The notes: generated by a model not told the origin, from the sequence alone. A stretch of 59,956 nt of DNA from JAJDYQ01 sp942491945 (GCA_942491945.1 CALODD010000040.1:1-59956); one strand, 5' to 3'; positions 33,578 through 43,368 are shown, counted from the stretch's first letter. Program-made: numbers and translations.

Positions 33578-36500
33578 ATGTTTAAAAAACTGCCACTGGC
33601 TTTAATGATGGGAACGCTTCTCACGGCAAGCAGTGCTTTCGCACTGGGTGTGGGCGACATCAAGGTCAATTCGGCACTGAATCAGCGTCTTGATGCTGAA
33701 ATCGAGCTGCTTTCCTCAATTGAGGGTGAACTCGATGATGTCACGGTTTCGCTGGCTTCACAGGAAGCTTTTGAACGTATTCGCCTGGCTCGCCCTTATC
33801 ATCTGACTGATATTAAATTCAAAGTGACGACGCGTGCAGATGGTACGCCTGTCGTTAAGCTGAGCACTCCTGAAAATATACGTGAACCATTTCTGGATTT
33901 TCTGGTTGAGGTAAGCTGGCCGAAAGGTCGCATGTTGCGTGAATACACCGTGTTACTGGATCCACCAGTGACTATGGCCTCACAACCACAGCCAGGTTCT
34001 ACTTCGTCTTCTTCAAGTGGCGCTGAAACAATTGCATATGTTCCAGATCCAGGTGAATCATCTACTCCTGATGTTTCTTCAGCTGATTCCAGTAGCTATA
34101 GCGCGCCATCTTATTCTGGCGACACCTACGGGCCTATTGCTGATCAGGAGACACTCTGGAGCATTGCGAATCAGGTTAAGTCTGGAGATGTTAGTACGCA
34201 GCAAATGATGCTGGCATTGTTCGATGCTAATCCTGAAGCATTTATTGATGGTGATATCCATCACGTAAGAAAAGGCGCAGTACTACGTATACCTGCGTCA
34301 TCTGACGTAAACGTCCGTGATTATGCGGATGCGATGGCAGAGGTCCGTCAGCTAAATGAAAATTTAGATCTCACAGCTACTTCTGAACAGGCCGGCATCC
34401 CTGAGGCTATGGTCGATGTAGAGACATCGTCTGCACCAACTGAATCAACCACTGCACCACAGCAACAGGATGAGCTAAGTATTGTCGCTCCATCGAATGC
34501 GTCTTCAGCGGGCACAGGTAGTTCCACTGAAGACCTGGATGCTTTAAAGCGCGAACTGGCACTGGCGACTGAAACAATGTCCAGCCAGAAGCTTGAAAAT
34601 GAAGAATTAAAGTCACGTATTCAGGAACTGGAAGGTGCGGTTGCTGAAATGGACAAGCTCAAGCGTCTGCTTGAGTTGCAAAATGAGGAAATGGCGCGGT
34701 TACAGGGGCAGATGTCAGATGTTGGTTCTGTCGCTGAGTCTGCAGTCGAACCCGTTGTAGAGCAAGTTGTTGAAGAACAGCAACCGGAAATTCAGCCAGA
34801 ACCAGTTGAAGAACAGGTTGCTGAGAGTATGGCAGAAGCTGAGCCAGATCCTGCGCCAGCAGAACCGGCTCCTCGTCCTGCACCATTGCCACCACCGGCC
34901 CAGAAAGAGCCGATGGATGTTGCGATGGATTATATTAATAAAGTTAGGAATGACCCAACGCTGCTAGGTATCGTTGCGGCGGTTGTTCTTGTGCTGATCG
35001 CGTTGGTTGTGCTCGTCTTACGTCGTAGAAAATCTGTAGATGCTCCAGTTGAGGAAGTCGCTGAAGCAGACCTCCCAGAAGCAGATGATGATAATTTCAC
35101 AATGGAAGTCGTCGACGAAGGTGAATCAGACGATGGAAAGTCTTCGAAGAAGAAATTTGCGCTAGCTGGTCTTGGCGGAGCCGCCTTATTTGCCGGTTTA
35201 AAAGATAAATTTAAGTTCGGTAAAAAGAAGACCGCTGATGACATCGGTGTGGAAGAAGGTGATTCTGACGATGTTACGGATCAGAATTTCGGTGCAGAGG
35301 AAGATGCTGCAGCATTGACTGGTGATGAAGCTACGGTATTTGAAGCACCTGAGTCGGAAGCCGAACCTAGTTTTGATGACATGATGTTTGAAGAAGATGA
35401 CGCTTCATCTTCCGACGCTGGCTTTGATCCAGCTGCAACGACAGTTGGTGATCCAGAGCCGGCTGCGCCAGCAGAGCCTGAAGGCCCTGATCCGCTCGAA
35501 GAAGTAGATGTCTATGAGGCATTTGGTGACTTTGAGCAGGCAGCTGAGATTGTTAAGCAGGCTATTGCAGAACAACCAGATAATAATTCCTTCAAGCTAC
35601 GTTTGTTTAAGGTCTATCAGAATGGCGGCATGTCGAGTGAATTCTCTGACGATGCTGTTGCCTATAAAGGCGATTTAGATGGTTCGTCAGAATGGGACGA
35701 GATTGTTTCTATGGGCCAGTCATTTGCCCCTGATTGTCCAGCATGGTCTGGCGGTGGTGTAAGTGAAGCGGCTCCGGCAGCGGATGCAGGCTCTATGTCT
35801 GAAACTGTTGCAGAAGCACCTGCTGAGGCATCGGCAGCTGATGATGCGGGTGTTGACTTTGGTGATCTGGACTTCGAGTTAGGTGATGCTGGAGGCGACA
35901 CGCCAGCAGCTGAGCCAGAGCCCGCTGCAGAAACACCTGCCTCTGATAGTGGTGGTGATAGTCTTGAGTTTGATTTAGGTGATCTGGATTTTGAACCGGC
36001 TGGTTCAGCAAATGCACCATCAGACAATACGCCTACAGCTGAACCAACAGCGGATGATTCAGTTGATAACTCCATGGAGTTCAATCTGGGTGATCTGGAT
36101 TTTGAAACTCCAGGTGATGATGCTCCAGCCGCGCCAGCAGAAAGCGCTGACGAAGCTGCAGTCGATAATTCTATGGAATTCGATCTAGGTGATATGGATT
36201 TTGAATCAGCTGATTCTGCAGCCGAAGAGGCTCCAGTCGAAGATGCAGGCGCTGATGATATGACGCTCGATGCAGATCTTGGCCTTGATTTTGAACTAAA
36301 TGAACCATCTGCTGAAGCTGAGGGTGGAGATTTCAAAGAAGGATCTGAAACTGTTGAGCTGGATGTTTCTGCCGACGAACTTATGGCGCAGGCTTCAGAA
36401 TCGAGTGATGTTCCTGATTCTGAAGATCCAACCATTCTATTCCCTGAAGGCGATGCACCAGCAGGTGATGGTGCTGATGTCAGTATGGGTGTTGATTTGT

Positions 36501-36778
36501 CTGACTTTAGCTTTGATATCGATGAAAGCGGTAATGCTGATGCGTTAGATATGGGTGATGATTCCTCGTCTGAATCTGGGGATTTCCTGGCTGACGCAGA
36601 CGAAGCACTTTCTGCTATTCCAGATGGCCCAGATGAGGTTGGTACTAAACTGGATCTGGCACGTGCTTATATTGATATGGGTGATGCTGATGGCGCAAAG
36701 AACATTCTTCAGGAAGTTGTGGCTGAAGGTAATGACGCGCAGAAGCAGGATGCTGAAGAGCTGTTAAAGAATACCTGA
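33578..36778 (+). CDS. fimV: FimV/HubP-like polar landmark protein
   Basis: A 1066-residue inner-membrane protein; relatives organise the cell pole and type IV pilus assembly in Pseudomonas and Vibrio. In order: signal peptide (1-22, ending SSAFA), FimV N-terminal domain (~23-135), a LysM-like peptidoglycan-binding segment (~195-245, SLWSIANQV-like with VRKGAVLRIP), a coiled coil (~310-375), a Pro/Glu linker, one TM helix (~462-483, LLGIVAAVVLVLIALVVLVL) followed by RRRK, a very acidic cytoplasmic region with at least five FDLGDLDFE-type repeats (35849-36300), and a C-terminal TPR-like motif (KLDLARAYIDMGDADGAKNILQEV). A terminator follows closely. Confidence 0.93.
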   Translation: MFKKLPLALMMGTLLTASSAFALGVGDIKVNSALNQRLDAEIELLSSIEGELDDVTVSLASQEAFERIRLARPYHLTDIKFKVTTRADGTPVVKLSTPENIREPFLDFLVEVSWPKGRMLREYTVLLDPPVTMASQPQPGSTSSSSSGAETIAYVPDPGESSTPDVSSADSSSYSAPSYSGDTYGPIADQETLWSIANQVKSGDVSTQQMMLALFDANPEAFIDGDIHHVRKGAVLRIPASSDVNVRDYADAMAEVRQLNENLDLTATSEQAGIPEAMVDVETSSAPTESTTAPQQQDELSIVAPSNASSAGTGSSTEDLDALKRELALATETMSSQKLENEELKSRIQELEGAVAEMDKLKRLLELQNEEMARLQGQMSDVGSVAESAVEPVVEQVVEEQQPEIQPEPVEEQVAESMAEAEPDPAPAEPAPRPAPLPPPAQKEPMDVAMDYINKVRNDPTLLGIVAAVVLVLIALVVLVLRRRKSVDAPVEEVAEADLPEADDDNFTMEVVDEGESDDGKSSKKKFALAGLGGAALFAGLKDKFKFGKKKTADDIGVEEGDSDDVTDQNFGAEEDAAALTGDEATVFEAPESEAEPSFDDMMFEEDDASSSDAGFDPAATTVGDPEPAAPAEPEGPDPLEEVDVYEAFGDFEQAAEIVKQAIAEQPDNNSFKLRLFKVYQNGGMSSEFSDDAVAYKGDLDGSSEWDEIVSMGQSFAPDCPAWSGGGVSEAAPAADAGSMSETVAEAPAEASAADDAGVDFGDLDFELGDAGGDTPAAEPEPAAETPASDSGGDSLEFDLGDLDFEPAGSANAPSDNTPTAEPTADDSVDNSMEFNLGDLDFETPGDDAPAAPAESADEAAVDNSMEFDLGDMDFESADSAAEEAPVEDAGADDMTLDADLGLDFELNEPSAEAEGGDFKEGSETVELDVSADELMAQASESSDVPDSEDPTILFPEGDAPAGDGADVSMGVDLSDFSFDIDESGNADALDMGDDSSSESGDFLADADEALSAIPDGPDEVGTKLDLARAYIDMGDADGAKNILQEVVAEGNDAQKQDAEELLKNT

Positions 36779-36802
36779 TAGTGAGTTATATGGGTTTATG
36801 TG

Positions 36803-36827
36803 ACGGGGCATTTATGCCCCGTTTTTA
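36803..36827 (+). terminator. Intrinsic terminator of fimV abutting truA
   Basis: ACGGGGCA (36803-36810), loop TTTA and TGCCCCGT (36815-36822) form a perfect 8-bp stem followed by TTTTATTT. The first truA ATG is at 36831, 8 bases beyond the stem. Confidence 0.85.
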
Positions 36828-36830
36828 TTT

Positions 36831-37622
36831 ATGATGAATAAATTCGCATTTGGCATTAGTTACGATGGGAGTCACTATTCGGGGTGGCAACGTCAGGAAC
36901 ATACGCCAGCGACTGTTCAAGAGAAGGTTGAAGCAGCCGTTAGTGAGATCGCCAATGAAGATTTGATTGTTTATTGTGCTGGTCGAACCGACCGTGGAGT
37001 CCATGCATCTGGTCAGATCGTTCATTTCGAGACGTCTGTGTTCAGAACGGATCGTTCATGGTTACGCGGCATGAATACGTTGTTGCCTGATGATATTAGC
37101 GTGCAATGGGCCAGGCAGGTTAGTGATGACTTTCACGCGCGTTATAAAGCATTTTGTCGCTCTTACCGTTACATCATAAATAATAATCGTTATACACGAG
37201 GTTCTTTAAATAGAATGCGTAGTAGCTGGGTTTATCAGCCACTTGATGAACTACGAATGCAAGAAGCAGGTGATGCATTGCTGGGAACTCATGATTTCAC
37301 TTCGTTTAGAGCATCAGCCTGTCAGGCGAAGACACCAGTAAAGACAATTTATAAACTCAATATTTCTCGCTTCCAGGATTTTGTTATTCTCGAAATCGAG
37401 GCGGATGCATTCTTGCACCACATGGTACGTAATATTGCCGGTGTTTTAATTGCGATAGGTGAGGGTAAAGCCGACGTATCCTGGTGTCGTGAAGTGTTAG
37501 ATGCCAAGGATCGTAGGCAGGGTGGTGTAACAGCAAAACCTGAGGGTCTTTATTTAACGGGTGTTCGATATCCAGATGAATTCGATATTCCTTATGACCC
37601 TTCAGCACCAATCATTTTATGA
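36831..37622 (+). CDS. truA: tRNA pseudouridine(38-40) synthase TruA
   Basis: TruA isomerises uridines 38-40 in the anticodon arm of many tRNAs. It has 263 residues; the catalytic Asp lies in CAGRTDRGVHASGQIVHF (about residue 53). MNKFAFGISYDGSHYSGWQRQ and FLHHMVRNIAGVLIAIGEGK are typical. The N-terminus aligns well with the family from the ATG at 36831 or 36834. No Shine-Dalgarno is possible outside the fimV terminator hairpin and its T-run, so initiation is either leaderless-like or involves the opened hairpin. trpF follows 29 bases downstream. Confidence 0.95.
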   Translation: MMNKFAFGISYDGSHYSGWQRQEHTPATVQEKVEAAVSEIANEDLIVYCAGRTDRGVHASGQIVHFETSVFRTDRSWLRGMNTLLPDDISVQWARQVSDDFHARYKAFCRSYRYIINNNRYTRGSLNRMRSSWVYQPLDELRMQEAGDALLGTHDFTSFRASACQAKTPVKTIYKLNISRFQDFVILEIEADAFLHHMVRNIAGVLIAIGEGKADVSWCREVLDAKDRRQGGVTAKPEGLYLTGVRYPDEFDIPYDPSAPIIL

Positions 37623-37651
37623 TACTTATATAGTAAGCGTAACGTAGAGAT

Positions 37652-38287
37652 ATGAATCGTACTCGTATAAAAATTTGTGGCATTACTCAGGCTGAAGACG
37701 CACTGTATTGTGCTCAGGTTGGTGTTGATGCCATTGGCCTGGTGTTTTACGAGCCAAGCCCGAGAAACGTAACGATAGAACAGGCGGAAAATATCATTGC
37801 GGTCTTACCGTCATTCGTTACCGTCGTTGGCCTGTTTATGAACCCCGAAGCGTCATTTGTTGCTAATATTAACCAGAACCTGCCACTGGATGTCCTGCAA
37901 TTTCACGGACAGGAGAGCGCGGCGTTCTGTGATGGATATGACCGTCCCTATATTAAAGCGGTGGCTATGGGCGATGATGGCGCGGATTTTAATCAGCTGG
38001 TGGCTGAATATGCTCGTGCTCAAGCTTTTTTGCTGGATAGCCATAAAACCGGTAAGGCTGGTGGCAGTGGTGAAATTTTCGATTGGTTAAAAATACCTGG
38101 ACAGCTCGATAAACCATTGATTCTGGCAGGCGGATTGACGCCCGACAATGTACAATCCGGCATTCATAAAGCACACCCTTATGCAGTCGATTGCAGTAGT
38201 GGCGTGGAGTTGAAACCCGGTATCAAGGATCACGGAAAGATCCGTCAATTTGTGGAGAATGTTGCCGATGTCGACGCAACCAACTGA
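37652..38287 (+). CDS. trpF: Phosphoribosylanthranilate isomerase
   Basis: TrpF carries out the Amadori rearrangement of phosphoribosylanthranilate in tryptophan synthesis. The 211-residue TIM barrel starts TRIKICGITQAEDALYCAQVGVDAIGLVFYEPSPRNV, with the catalytic Cys in KICG (about residue 8). Also present are LDVLQFHGQE, FLLDSHKTGKAGGSGEIFDW (catalytic Asp) and LAGGLTPDNV. It overlaps the trpB start by 20 bases. The truA-trpF-trpBA-accD-folC layout is that of Pseudomonas-like gammaproteobacteria. Confidence 0.96.
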   Translation: MNRTRIKICGITQAEDALYCAQVGVDAIGLVFYEPSPRNVTIEQAENIIAVLPSFVTVVGLFMNPEASFVANINQNLPLDVLQFHGQESAAFCDGYDRPYIKAVAMGDDGADFNQLVAEYARAQAFLLDSHKTGKAGGSGEIFDWLKIPGQLDKPLILAGGLTPDNVQSGIHKAHPYAVDCSSGVELKPGIKDHGKIRQFVENVADVDATN

Positions 38288-39482
38288 CTTTACCCAATAC
38301 CCTGACGATAGAGGGCATTTTGGCCAATACGGAGGCATGTTTGTCGCCGAGACGCTCATGGAGCCACTGGAAGAGCTTCGTCTAGCGTATGAGAAGCTGA
38401 AAGCAGACCCCGATTTTCAGGCCGAATTTGATTACGATTTAGCCCACTATGTTGGTCGTCCATCGCCGATCTATCACGCACAGCACCTTAGTAAGAAAAT
38501 AGGTGGCGCACAGATCCTGTTAAAGCGTGAAGATCTGAATCATACGGGCGCACACAAGATTAATAACACCATAGGGCAGGCATTACTGGCCAAGCATATG
38601 GGTAAGACTCGAATCATTGCAGAGACTGGTGCTGGGCAGCATGGTGTGGCCAGTGCCACGGTTGCTGCGCGTCTTGGCATGGAATGTATCGTCTACATGG
38701 GTGCGGTTGATGTAGAACGTCAGGCGCTGAATGTTTATCGAATGGAATTACTTGGAGCGAAGGTTGTTCCAGTTGAATCCGGTTCCAAAACACTGAAGGA
38801 CGCGCTAAATGAAGCGATGCGCGACTGGGTGACGAATGTTGACGATACGTTCTATATCATCGGAACGGTTGCCGGCCCTCATCCTTATCCAGCCCTGGTT
38901 CGTGATTTCCAATCTGTGATTGGTCGTGAAGCGAGACAGCAATGTCTCGATATGCAAAATAAGCTGCCAGATGCATTGGTTGCCTGTGTAGGTGGAGGCT
39001 CGAATGCGATTGGCCTGTTTTACCCTTTCCTGAATGATACTGATGTTGAGATCTACGGGGTGGAAGCGGCTGGTAATGGTCTCGATACGGGGTCACATGC
39101 AGCGCCACTATGTGCAGGAATTCCCGGAGTCCTACATGGTAATCGTACGTACTTAATGGAAGATGATGACGGCCAGATTATCGAGACACACTCGGTTTCA
39201 GCAGGACTGGATTATCCTGGCGTAGGCCCCGAGCATGCGTGGTTAAAGGATATCGGACGGGCTAAGTATGATGCTGTGACTGATGATGAAGCATTGGCAG
39301 CTTTCCATGAATTAACACGTGTTGAAGGAATATTGCCTGCGCTTGAATCAAGTCATGCCGTGGCCTATGCCATGAAGCTGGCAAAAACCATGGATAAAGA
39401 TCAGACGATACTGGTTAATCTATCGGGTCGTGGCGACAAAGATATACATACAGTGGCATCACTGGAAGGAATTCAAGAATGA
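38268..39482 (+). CDS. trpB: Tryptophan synthase beta subunit
   Basis: TrpB condenses indole with serine using PLP. The ATG at 38268 (MSTQPTDFTQYPDDRGHFGQYGG) gives 404 residues and is preferred to an upstream in-frame ATG at 38250. EDLNHTGAHKINNTIGQ holds the PLP lysine, ETGAGQHGVA the serine-binding loop, and CVGGGSNAIG the phosphate-binding loop. It overlaps trpA by 4 bases, the usual coupling for the two subunits of the channelled complex. Confidence 0.97.
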   Translation: MSTQPTDFTQYPDDRGHFGQYGGMFVAETLMEPLEELRLAYEKLKADPDFQAEFDYDLAHYVGRPSPIYHAQHLSKKIGGAQILLKREDLNHTGAHKINNTIGQALLAKHMGKTRIIAETGAGQHGVASATVAARLGMECIVYMGAVDVERQALNVYRMELLGAKVVPVESGSKTLKDALNEAMRDWVTNVDDTFYIIGTVAGPHPYPALVRDFQSVIGREARQQCLDMQNKLPDALVACVGGGSNAIGLFYPFLNDTDVEIYGVEAAGNGLDTGSHAAPLCAGIPGVLHGNRTYLMEDDDGQIIETHSVSAGLDYPGVGPEHAWLKDIGRAKYDAVTDDEALAAFHELTRVEGILPALESSHAVAYAMKLAKTMDKDQTILVNLSGRGDKDIHTVASLEGIQE

Positions 39483-40291
39483 GCCGATTGCAGGGCTGTT
39501 TCAGTAGTCTAAAAGCCGATAATCGTTGTGCATTAATTCCATATGTAACAGCAGGTGATCCGAATCCAGATATGACGGTTGATTTAATGCATACATTGGC
39601 CGCTTCAGGCGCAGATGTTATTGAGCTGGGTGTACCTTTTTCAGATCCAATGGCGGATGGCCCTGTGATCCAGGCGGCATGTGAACGTGCACTAGAGCAC
39701 CATACATCGCTACGTGATGTCTTAGGCATGGTGAAAGAGTTTAGAGAAGCAAATCAGAATACGCCGGTTATTTTAATGGGTTATCTCAATCCTGTTGAGC
39801 GTATGGGTTACGAGGAATTTACATCACAGGCAACAGTAGCGGGTGTCGATGGCGTATTAACCGTCGATATGCCACCAGAAGAGTCTGATGACTTATGTGA
39901 TTTTTTAAGGCAGCAGGAACTTGATCCGATATTCTTACTATCTCCAACTTCACCTGAAGCGCGTATTCGTAAAATTGCTGATGCCGGTTCTGGCTTTCTT
40001 TATTATGTTTCATTAAAAGGTGTAACTGGCGCAGCGAACCTTGATATCGATGCGGTTACTGCCAAGCTTGCTCAAATAAGACAGTTTAGTGATCTTCCTG
40101 TTGGCGTAGGTTTTGGCATTCGAGATGCAGATTCGGCCGCTAGCGTTGCGACTGTTTCTGATGCGGTTGTTGTCGGTAGTGCATTAATCCGTATACTTGA
40201 GGCACATCAAAACGATATAAGTCTGGCGAAACAGAAAATCTCTGATTTAATGACTGGTATACGGCAGGCAATCGATAATGTTCGATCCTAA
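39479..40291 (+). CDS. trpA: Tryptophan synthase alpha subunit
   Basis: TrpA cleaves indole-3-glycerol phosphate and channels indole to TrpB. The 270-residue TIM barrel contains ALIPYVTAGDPNPDMT, and VIELGVPFSDPMADGPVIQ with the catalytic Glu and Asp. LLSPTSPEARIRKIADAGSGFLYYVSLKGVTGA is the substrate-binding loop. The start overlaps the trpB stop. accD follows 21 bases later, suggesting one transcript from trpF to at least folC. Confidence 0.97.
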   Translation: MSRLQGCFSSLKADNRCALIPYVTAGDPNPDMTVDLMHTLAASGADVIELGVPFSDPMADGPVIQAACERALEHHTSLRDVLGMVKEFREANQNTPVILMGYLNPVERMGYEEFTSQATVAGVDGVLTVDMPPEESDDLCDFLRQQELDPIFLLSPTSPEARIRKIADAGSGFLYYVSLKGVTGAANLDIDAVTAKLAQIRQFSDLPVGVGFGIRDADSAASVATVSDAVVVGSALIRILEAHQNDISLAKQKISDLMTGIRQAIDNVRS

Positions 40292-40312
40292 TAAAGGAGT
40301 GGGTGAACAGGT

Positions 40313-41167
40313 ATGAGCTGGCTAGAAAAACTAATGCCGTCCCGTATCCGTACGGATGGGACATCCAAGCGTCAGGTACCTGAAGGTTTATGGTCTAAGT
40401 GTGATTCCTGCAGTGCGATTCTTTATAAAGCAGAGCTAGAAAAAAATCAGGAAGTTTGTCCAAAGTGTGGACACCATATGCGCATTCATGCGCGGCGCCG
40501 TCTTGAGCAGTTTCTGGATGAAAATTCACGTGAGGAAATTGGTGCATCTTTGGAACCTTCAGACCCACTGAAGTTTAAAGACAGCAAGAAATATAAAGAT
40601 CGTATCAATCAGGCTCAAAAATCGACTGACGAAAAAGATGCGCTCATCATGATGAAGGGCAATCTCAAGCATAAGCCGGTCGTCGCAGGGGCATTTGTAT
40701 TCCGTTATATGGGCGGATCCATGGGCTCGGTGGTCGGAGAAAAATTTGTTCGTGCTGTTGAAGTTTGTGTCGAAGAAGATCGCCCTCTAATTTGTTTTAC
40801 TGCAAGTGGTGGCGCAAGAATGCAGGAAGCGTTGTTGTCTCTACTACAAATGGCAAAGACAAGTGCGGCACTTAACAAGCTGTCTGAGCGCGGCATTCCA
40901 TTTGTCTCCGTATTAACTGATCCGACTATGGGTGGCGTATCAGCAAGCTTTGCGATGCTAGGTGACGTCCATATAGCAGAGCCAAAGGCATTAATTGGAT
41001 TTGCAGGGCCTCGTGTTATTCAACAGACGGTACGCGAGACTTTGCCGGAAGGTTTCCAGCGCAGTGAATTTCTATTAGAACATGGTGCTATCGATATGGT
41101 GGTGAGTCGACTGGAACTTCGTGACACGATTCATGATCTTATCTCTATGCTGCATCAGCAACACTAA
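40313..41167 (+). CDS. accD: Acetyl-CoA carboxylase carboxyltransferase beta subunit
   Basis: AccD with AccA transfers the carboxyl group from biotin to acetyl-CoA, making malonyl-CoA for fatty acid synthesis. It has 284 residues. The four-cysteine zinc finger is intact at about residues 26-50: CDSC ... CPKCGHH. The crotonase-like domain contains GGSMGSVVGEKFVRA, FTASGGARMQEALLSLLQM and TDPTMGGVSASFAMLGD. GGAGTG-like spacing before the ATG is adequate for initiation. folC follows after 15 bases. Confidence 0.97.
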   Translation: MSWLEKLMPSRIRTDGTSKRQVPEGLWSKCDSCSAILYKAELEKNQEVCPKCGHHMRIHARRRLEQFLDENSREEIGASLEPSDPLKFKDSKKYKDRINQAQKSTDEKDALIMMKGNLKHKPVVAGAFVFRYMGGSMGSVVGEKFVRAVEVCVEEDRPLICFTASGGARMQEALLSLLQMAKTSAALNKLSERGIPFVSVLTDPTMGGVSASFAMLGDVHIAEPKALIGFAGPRVIQQTVRETLPEGFQRSEFLLEHGAIDMVVSRLELRDTIHDLISMLHQQH

Positions 41168-41182
41168 TCATATCTATTATCA

Positions 41183-42460
41183 TTGTTAGCCAGTCATTTG
41201 GAACGTCTTACGTTAGATGAATGGCTGGCTTATCAGGAAAGCCTCAGCACCAAATCAATTGACCTTGGTCTCGACCGTGTAGTTCAGGTCTGGGAAAACA
41301 TGGGAAATCTTTCATTTGATTGCCCAGTTATCGTTGTCGGCGGCACTAACGGTAAAGGGTCTACGATACGATTTTTACAACTAGCATATCAGCAGGCGGG
41401 ATATACAACAGCTGTGTATACCTCTCCTCATATTGAACGTTATAACGAACGAGTTGCTATCAATGACCATGCAGTTGATGACCCGACATTAATTGATGCG
41501 TTTGAAGTCATCGAGCAGGCACGAGGCAATATCGCTTTAACCTATTTTGAATATGGAACACTGGCAGCTCTTTGGTGTTTTCATCAGTCGAGTCCAGATA
41601 TCGTTTTATTGGAAGTCGGTCTGGGCGGGCGTCTGGATGCTGTGAATATTCTGTCTCATGATGTTGCCATAGTGACGAATGTATCCCTTGACCATATGGA
41701 CTGGCTCGGTGACACCGTCGAAAAAATTGCTTATGAGAAGGCGGGTATAGCACGTGAGGGTCGGCCACTTATCTATGCGGAGTCGAACACTCCTGTATCC
41801 TTGACTCAGTATGCTTCAGATATAGACGCAATATTAGTTGCCGAAGGTGAGGGTTATCAAATACAAATCAATGCAGACTCCTGGGACTTTACTACTCCCG
41901 TTGCGGAGTTGATGGCTTTGCCTGTGCCTAAGCTGTCTGGGCAGCATCAAATATCAAATAGTGCTGCAGCGATCTATGCGATCCAGTATTTAAATGATCG
42001 TTTACCTGTGGATCGGCAAGATATTGAGCGAGCGTTATCTGCTTTTACTTTGCCAGGACGTTTCCAGAGTGTTTCTACTCGTCCTGAGGTGATCGTTGAT
42101 GTCGCACATAACGAAGCCGCTGTTGATGCGCTATCTGAAAACTTGCAACGTTTGAATACACAGTCAATCAGTGCTGTATTCGGCTTACAAAGTAATCGTG
42201 AAATAGCATCGATTACAAAAGCACTTATTGATATCGTTGATCATTGGTATGTCAGCTCGCTTAGAGATATTGATAGTCATGTGGCTGCCGATATCAGCAA
42301 AGAGATAAAAAAACTAAACGATGTCGCTAATATTACGGAATGTACAAACGTGGCTGAAGCACTTACTCAAGCATGTGAAAATACGCCCGCTGATTCAACT
42401 GTGTGTGTGTTCGGGTCTTTCTATACGGTTTCTGAGGTAATAGAGGCAATGCGTGTATAA
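41183..42460 (+). CDS. folC: Dihydrofolate synthase / folylpolyglutamate synthase
   Basis: FolC adds glutamate to dihydropteroate and extends polyglutamate tails on folates. The start is TTG at 41183, giving 425 residues. The Mur-ligase-type P-loop is VVGGTNGKGSTIRFL (about residues 51-65), followed by YTSPHIERYNERVAI, LLEVGLGGRLDAVNI and NVSLDHMDWLG. LPGRFQ and DVAHNEAAVDAL mark the C-terminal ligase domain. The accD-folC-SPOR-cvpA-purF string is a classical gammaproteobacterial cluster. Confidence 0.95.
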   Translation: MLASHLERLTLDEWLAYQESLSTKSIDLGLDRVVQVWENMGNLSFDCPVIVVGGTNGKGSTIRFLQLAYQQAGYTTAVYTSPHIERYNERVAINDHAVDDPTLIDAFEVIEQARGNIALTYFEYGTLAALWCFHQSSPDIVLLEVGLGGRLDAVNILSHDVAIVTNVSLDHMDWLGDTVEKIAYEKAGIAREGRPLIYAESNTPVSLTQYASDIDAILVAEGEGYQIQINADSWDFTTPVAELMALPVPKLSGQHQISNSAAAIYAIQYLNDRLPVDRQDIERALSAFTLPGRFQSVSTRPEVIVDVAHNEAAVDALSENLQRLNTQSISAVFGLQSNREIASITKALIDIVDHWYVSSLRDIDSHVAADISKEIKKLNDVANITECTNVAEALTQACENTPADSTVCVFGSFYTVSEVIEAMRV

Positions 42461-42511
42461 TCCACAGTCACCAGTAACCATGTTATCAACAGGTATTTAG
42501 GAGTTGGATAG

Positions 42512-43252
42512 GTGGACGAGCAGTTAAAGCAGCGCCTGGTCGGTGCTGCAGTAGTAATTTCACTCGGTATCATATTCCTGCCAATGATCCTGGACGGTGG
42601 GCGACATACAGCGTACGAAAAAGTCGACCTTACTATTCCTCCTGCTCCCGATGTGGATTACGAATCCAGTGTTGAACCCCTGACTCCCGTACAGGTGGTT
42701 TCCAAATCAGTAAAATCACCAGAGCCACCACAGATCGACAAACAGCCGCACTTAATTGAAAAAAAGCTAGAAGAAGATGTCCCAGATCTCAAAGCTGAGG
42801 TGGCTGATTTAATCGAACCGATTGAGCCTGCAGATAAGGTGGTCAGTAAACAGGGCGAAGACCTGACAAAAAAGGTTTCATCTGTGCCAGATAAACCTGA
42901 GATTAAGCAAACAACTACACCAGAGAAAGTAGTTTCTAAGCCTAAAACGATTACGAAGCCGGTGGTTAAAGCCTCTAAGCCTGCGGTGAAGAAGCCAGTC
43001 GCAAGCTCATCGCCAGTTTCGGCCTGGGTTATTCAGGTCGGTAGTTTTTCTAGCCGTGAACGTGCGCTGGAGCTGAGAAATAAACTCCGAAAAAATGGCT
43101 TTGTGAGCTTTGTAGAGTCATTCAGTGGCACCGGCAAAACAGCCCATCGGGTACGCATCGGCCCAGAAACCGGGCGTGAAAGGGCTGAAGCATCTCTGAA
43201 AAAGCTGAAGTCGAAACTGGGAATTAAAGGCATTATCGTCAGTTACCCTTAA
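42512..43252 (+). CDS. dedD: SPOR-domain protein (DedD-like)
   Basis: A cell-division-associated protein of 246 residues starting with GTG at 42512. It has one N-terminal TM helix (about residues 9-27, VGAAVVISLGIIFLPMILD), a long Lys/Pro/Val-rich linker (about 35-165), and a C-terminal SPOR domain (about 168-246: WVIQVGSFSSRERALELRNKLRKNGF ... HRVRIGPETGRERAEASLKKL). SPOR domains bind denuded glycan strands at the septum. Position between folC and cvpA matches dedD of E. coli; the symbol rests on synteny and architecture. Confidence 0.85.
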   Translation: MDEQLKQRLVGAAVVISLGIIFLPMILDGGRHTAYEKVDLTIPPAPDVDYESSVEPLTPVQVVSKSVKSPEPPQIDKQPHLIEKKLEEDVPDLKAEVADLIEPIEPADKVVSKQGEDLTKKVSSVPDKPEIKQTTTPEKVVSKPKTITKPVVKASKPAVKKPVASSSPVSAWVIQVGSFSSRERALELRNKLRKNGFVSFVESFSGTGKTAHRVRIGPETGRERAEASLKKLKSKLGIKGIIVSYP

Positions 43253-43368
43253 GAACCTCTGATTAATTGACGATTTTTTACAGACTGTATGGATCATGAT
43301 GAGACACTACAGGGGAGTTTTGATAGAATCCCGCTCCTCGAACCTCAACCTCTCGTGGTAAGACTCAA

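Noticed and set aside
35662..36435. Long antisense Ser-rich open frame opposite fimV
   Set aside because: It mirrors the Asp/Glu/Ala-rich repeats of FimV on the other strand, a usual shadow of biased codons, and has no ribosome binding site.
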